Source: DATDVD01 sp035290065 (GTDB taxonomy: Bacteria; Pseudomonadota; Gammaproteobacteria; Coxiellales; Coxiellaceae). From it: 16,899 nt of DNA. Each line of letters begins with the position of its first letter. Position 1 is the stretch's first letter. The stretch is from positions 1-16,899 of the forward strand of contig DATDVD010000058.1 in the NCBI GenBank assembly GCA_035290065.1. The letters are read 5' to 3'. The notes under the pieces were generated by a model, which was given only the letters and a program-made list of their open reading frames with translations, did no database searches and had not been told where the DNA came from. The translations under genes and the position numbers were made by a program. Below, piece by piece: positions 15,606 through 16,899 of the stretch.

Positions 15606-16445
15606 TTAAATAATTTTTCCAAGCGATTGGTATAGTTTTAAACTATCTTTAGGTTTAAAATTATCCCATCGCACACGATTGGCTTGGAACAAGACAACCA
15701 CGGTAGAGCCCATTTCAAAATGACCTAATTCAGCGCCTTTTTCTAAGACAATGGTTTGATTCTCAAAATCCCATTGATGAATACCCTTAGCGTGATTGGG
15801 AATTCGAGATTGTGTCCAGATGGTTTGAATGCTGCCGACAATCATAGCACCGACTAAAATCACACTCATTAACCCACTCTCTGTTTCAAACACACAAATG
15901 ACGCGTTCATTGCGTGCAAATAAATTTGGAATGTTGCTGACCGCACGAGTGTTGACAGAAAATAATGTGCCAGGAACGTACATCCTATGAATCAATCGGC
16001 CTTTTAGGGGCATGTGGACGCGGTGATAATCTTTAGGAGCTAAATAGGCGGTTAAATAAGCACCGTGATCAAACGCTTCGATTAAGGCTGAATTCCCTGC
16101 CATCAGCGCGGTTAAGGAATAATCATGGCCCTTCGCTTGAATCAGTTGGCCTTTTTCCATTATGCCACTTTCCACCACCGCGCCATCCACCGGACTAATA
16201 ACGGCGTGCGGATCGGAATTCAAAGAACGCGCATTCGGTTTTAAAGTGCGTGTAAAAAAAGCATTAAAAGTTCGAAAATGCGCCGGCGAATAATTGAGAA
16301 TATCGTCTGTGTTAACCTGATAATACCGCACAAATGCACTAATCCACCACCGCGTTAGAAAACCTAATCGTCGATTGGCAAAAAATCCCATTACTTTGGA
16401 AAAAAGAATTTGCCCAAAGGCGCATTGTGTAAACACTAAATTCAT
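15606..16445 (-). CDS. psd: Phosphatidylserine decarboxylase proenzyme
   Basis: 279 residues, a little shorter than E. coli Psd. The enzyme is membrane-bound and converts phosphatidylserine to phosphatidylethanolamine. It cleaves itself between Gly and Ser in FEMGSTVVVLF; Ser247 then becomes the pyruvoyl cofactor at the start of the alpha chain. The motif here is MGST rather than the E. coli LGST, a change seen next to, not at, the cleavage bond. The other catalytic regions are intact: ISPVDGAVVE with the catalytic Asp, DYHRVHMPLKG with the catalytic His, and VPGTLFSVN...NLFARNERV. The start at 16445 gives NLVFTQCAFGQILFSKVMG, in line with family N-termini. The gene is convergent with epmA across 28 bp without a clear terminator. 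Confidence 0.97.
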   Translation of the reverse strand: MNLVFTQCAFGQILFSKVMGFFANRRLGFLTRWWISAFVRYYQVNTDDILNYSPAHFRTFNAFFTRTLKPNARSLNSDPHAVISPVDGAVVESGIMEKGQLIQAKGHDYSLTALMAGNSALIEAFDHGAYLTAYLAPKDYHRVHMPLKGRLIHRMYVPGTLFSVNTRAVSNIPNLFARNERVICVFETESGLMSVILVGAMIVGSIQTIWTQSRIPNHAKGIHQWDFENQTIVLEKGAELGHFEMGSTVVVLFQANRVRWDNFKPKDSLKLYQSLGKII

Positions 16446-16500
16446 TATGCTATCTCATTAAAAACACAGTAGGGTTAGCGGCCGTTTTACAAATGGAGCG

Positions 16501-16506
16501 TATAAT
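16501..16506 (+). promoter_or_regulatory. -10 hexamer upstream of the decayed small gene
   Basis: A perfect TATAAT lies 18 bp before the start codon of the pseudogene at 16525, followed by GGAG (16514-16517) at a good distance from that ATG. No convincing -35 is seen. The expression signals have therefore outlived the reading frame. Confidence 0.4.
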
Positions 16507-16524
16507 AGCAAATGGAGAAGCCAA

Positions 16525-16632
16525 ATGGCATATAATACCTTCGATACACTCAAATAGGCTAATGGCCTGATCGAAGCCGGCGTAGACTGCCCGTCAGCAG
16601 AAGCGACAACCACCGCTTATTTTATAAACTAA
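16525..16632 (+). pseudogene. Remnant of a DUF1640-like (CCDC90-type) coiled-coil protein gene
   Basis: From ATG 16525 the frame reads MAYNTFDTLK, a TAG stop at 16555-16557, then ANGLIEAGVDCPSAEATTTAYFIN and a TAA at 16630-16632. A start of the form M-x-Y-N-T-F-D-T-L-K-x-A-x-x-L-x-E-A-G-V followed by an AEA segment is the characteristic N-terminus of DUF1640 proteins, short coiled-coil membrane proteins found widely in Gammaproteobacteria. Here the expected Lys/Gln-to-Tyr or Phe position has become a stop, and the coiled coil and C-terminal transmembrane helix are gone. The ribosome site GGAG is intact. The family assignment rests on my memory of the family pattern over about 30 residues and should be checked. 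Confidence 0.6.
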
Positions 16633-16664
16633 GCCGTAGGTTGATGAGGGAAATTTATCTCTTC

Positions 16665-16742
16665 GTAGGGGTCGATCGTGATCGACCCGAGAACGTGGCA
16701 CAAGGTTTGGGATGAGGAAGGGCAGACTTTGGCTGCCCCTAC
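16665..16742. repeat. Inverted pair of GTAG-headed REP elements (BIME-like)
   Basis: REP 1 on the + strand (16665-16688) is GTAG followed by a hairpin with 9-bp arms GGGTCGATC and GATCGACCC and a 2-nt loop. REP 2 on the - strand (16742-16720) is GTAG followed by arms GGGCAG and CTGCCC with a 7-nt loop. The two face each other, so the outer ends form an inverted repeat CGTAGGGG...CCCCTACG (16664-16671 and 16736-16743). A conserved GTAG ahead of an imperfect hairpin is the hallmark of REPs mobilised by RAYT (TnpA-REP) transposases. The pair lies in the gap between the pseudogene and cca and could also act as a transcription boundary. Confidence 0.7.
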
Positions 16743-16814
16743 GGGGAAAGTGAGTTTTAGTCAGATAGCCAGCTTACCCGTGTTATTGCACTAAGAACCT
16801 GATACACTTTTCCT

Positions 16815-16899
16815 ATGCATATTTATTTAGTGGGCGGAGCGGTCCGCGATAAATTATTGGATCTACCTGTCAAGGAACGTGATTGGGTGGTGGTAGGTA
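16815..16899 (+). CDS. cca: CCA-adding tRNA nucleotidyltransferase, N-terminal fragment
   Basis: The first 28 codons run off the window end. [18 protein letters not shown] followed by [10 protein letters not shown] matches the N-terminus of bacterial Cca (E. coli starts [28 protein letters not shown]). It includes the nucleotide-binding GGxxRD signature, and the second of the metal-binding DxD residues is expected just past the edge. The enzyme adds or repairs the 3' CCA of tRNAs in the cytoplasm. The start ATG 16815 has no strong Shine-Dalgarno; only a weak purine-poor leader (ACACTTTTCCT) precedes it. The upstream 70 bp after the REP pair show no convincing promoter. Confidence 0.95.
   Translation, partial: [28 protein letters not shown]

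Noticed and set aside
1..16899. CRISPR array, tRNA, rRNA or insertion sequence.
   Set aside because: I saw no regularly spaced direct repeats, no cloverleaf sequence and no transposase frame; the only mobile-like sequence is the REP pair near cca.

Overview
The window looks like a chromosomal segment of a gammaproteobacterium, probably an intracellular or host-associated member of the Legionellales (Coxiella/Legionella/Aquicella-like). The pairing of PdxB with an EpmA/EF-P system and the sequence of the core genes are gammaproteobacterial. The placement in Legionellales is an inference. It rests on two large, unrecognised membrane proteins with low-complexity tails, one of them behind a PmrA-like tandem box; in Legionella and Coxiella this arrangement marks Dot/Icm type IV effectors. 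Base composition is moderately AT-rich, apart from a GC-rich, repetitive 3' half of one gene.

Layout: 1-108 is the 3' end of glmS (+). 128-1282 (-) is an unrecognised 384-residue protein with a C-terminal transmembrane hairpin. 1346-8622 (-) is a tightly packed unit. In transcription order it holds an outer-membrane efflux protein (TTG start), a lipoprotein membrane-fusion protein, a MacB-type ATPase, a MacB-type permease and polA. The junctions are 2 nt, an 8-nt overlap, 3 nt and a 1-nt overlap. 8714-9661 (+) is a short pdxB, divergent from the efflux unit. 9665-11953 (-) is a 762-residue effector-like membrane protein that meets pdxB tail to tail with 3 bp between them. 12046-14028 (-) is priA, divergent from efp (14074-14643, +), which overlaps epmA (14621-15577, +). 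15606-16445 (-) is psd. 16446-16814 is intergenic DNA holding a decayed small gene and a pair of inverted GTAG-headed REP elements. 16815 onward is the 5' end of cca (+).

How they fit together: most genes are housekeeping (amino-sugar synthesis, DNA replication and repair, replication restart, vitamin B6, EF-P and its lysylation, phosphatidylethanolamine synthesis, tRNA CCA addition). The accessory content is a tripartite ABC efflux or secretion system and two candidate secreted or membrane-targeted proteins. The most interesting locus is 9665-12045. It has a PmrA-like box spaced for the -35 position of a good -10 hexamer. Downstream is a multi-membrane protein with Ala/Gly/Pro-rich internal repeats and a polyproline tail. 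Its 3' end abuts a pdxB that has lost most of its C-terminal domain.
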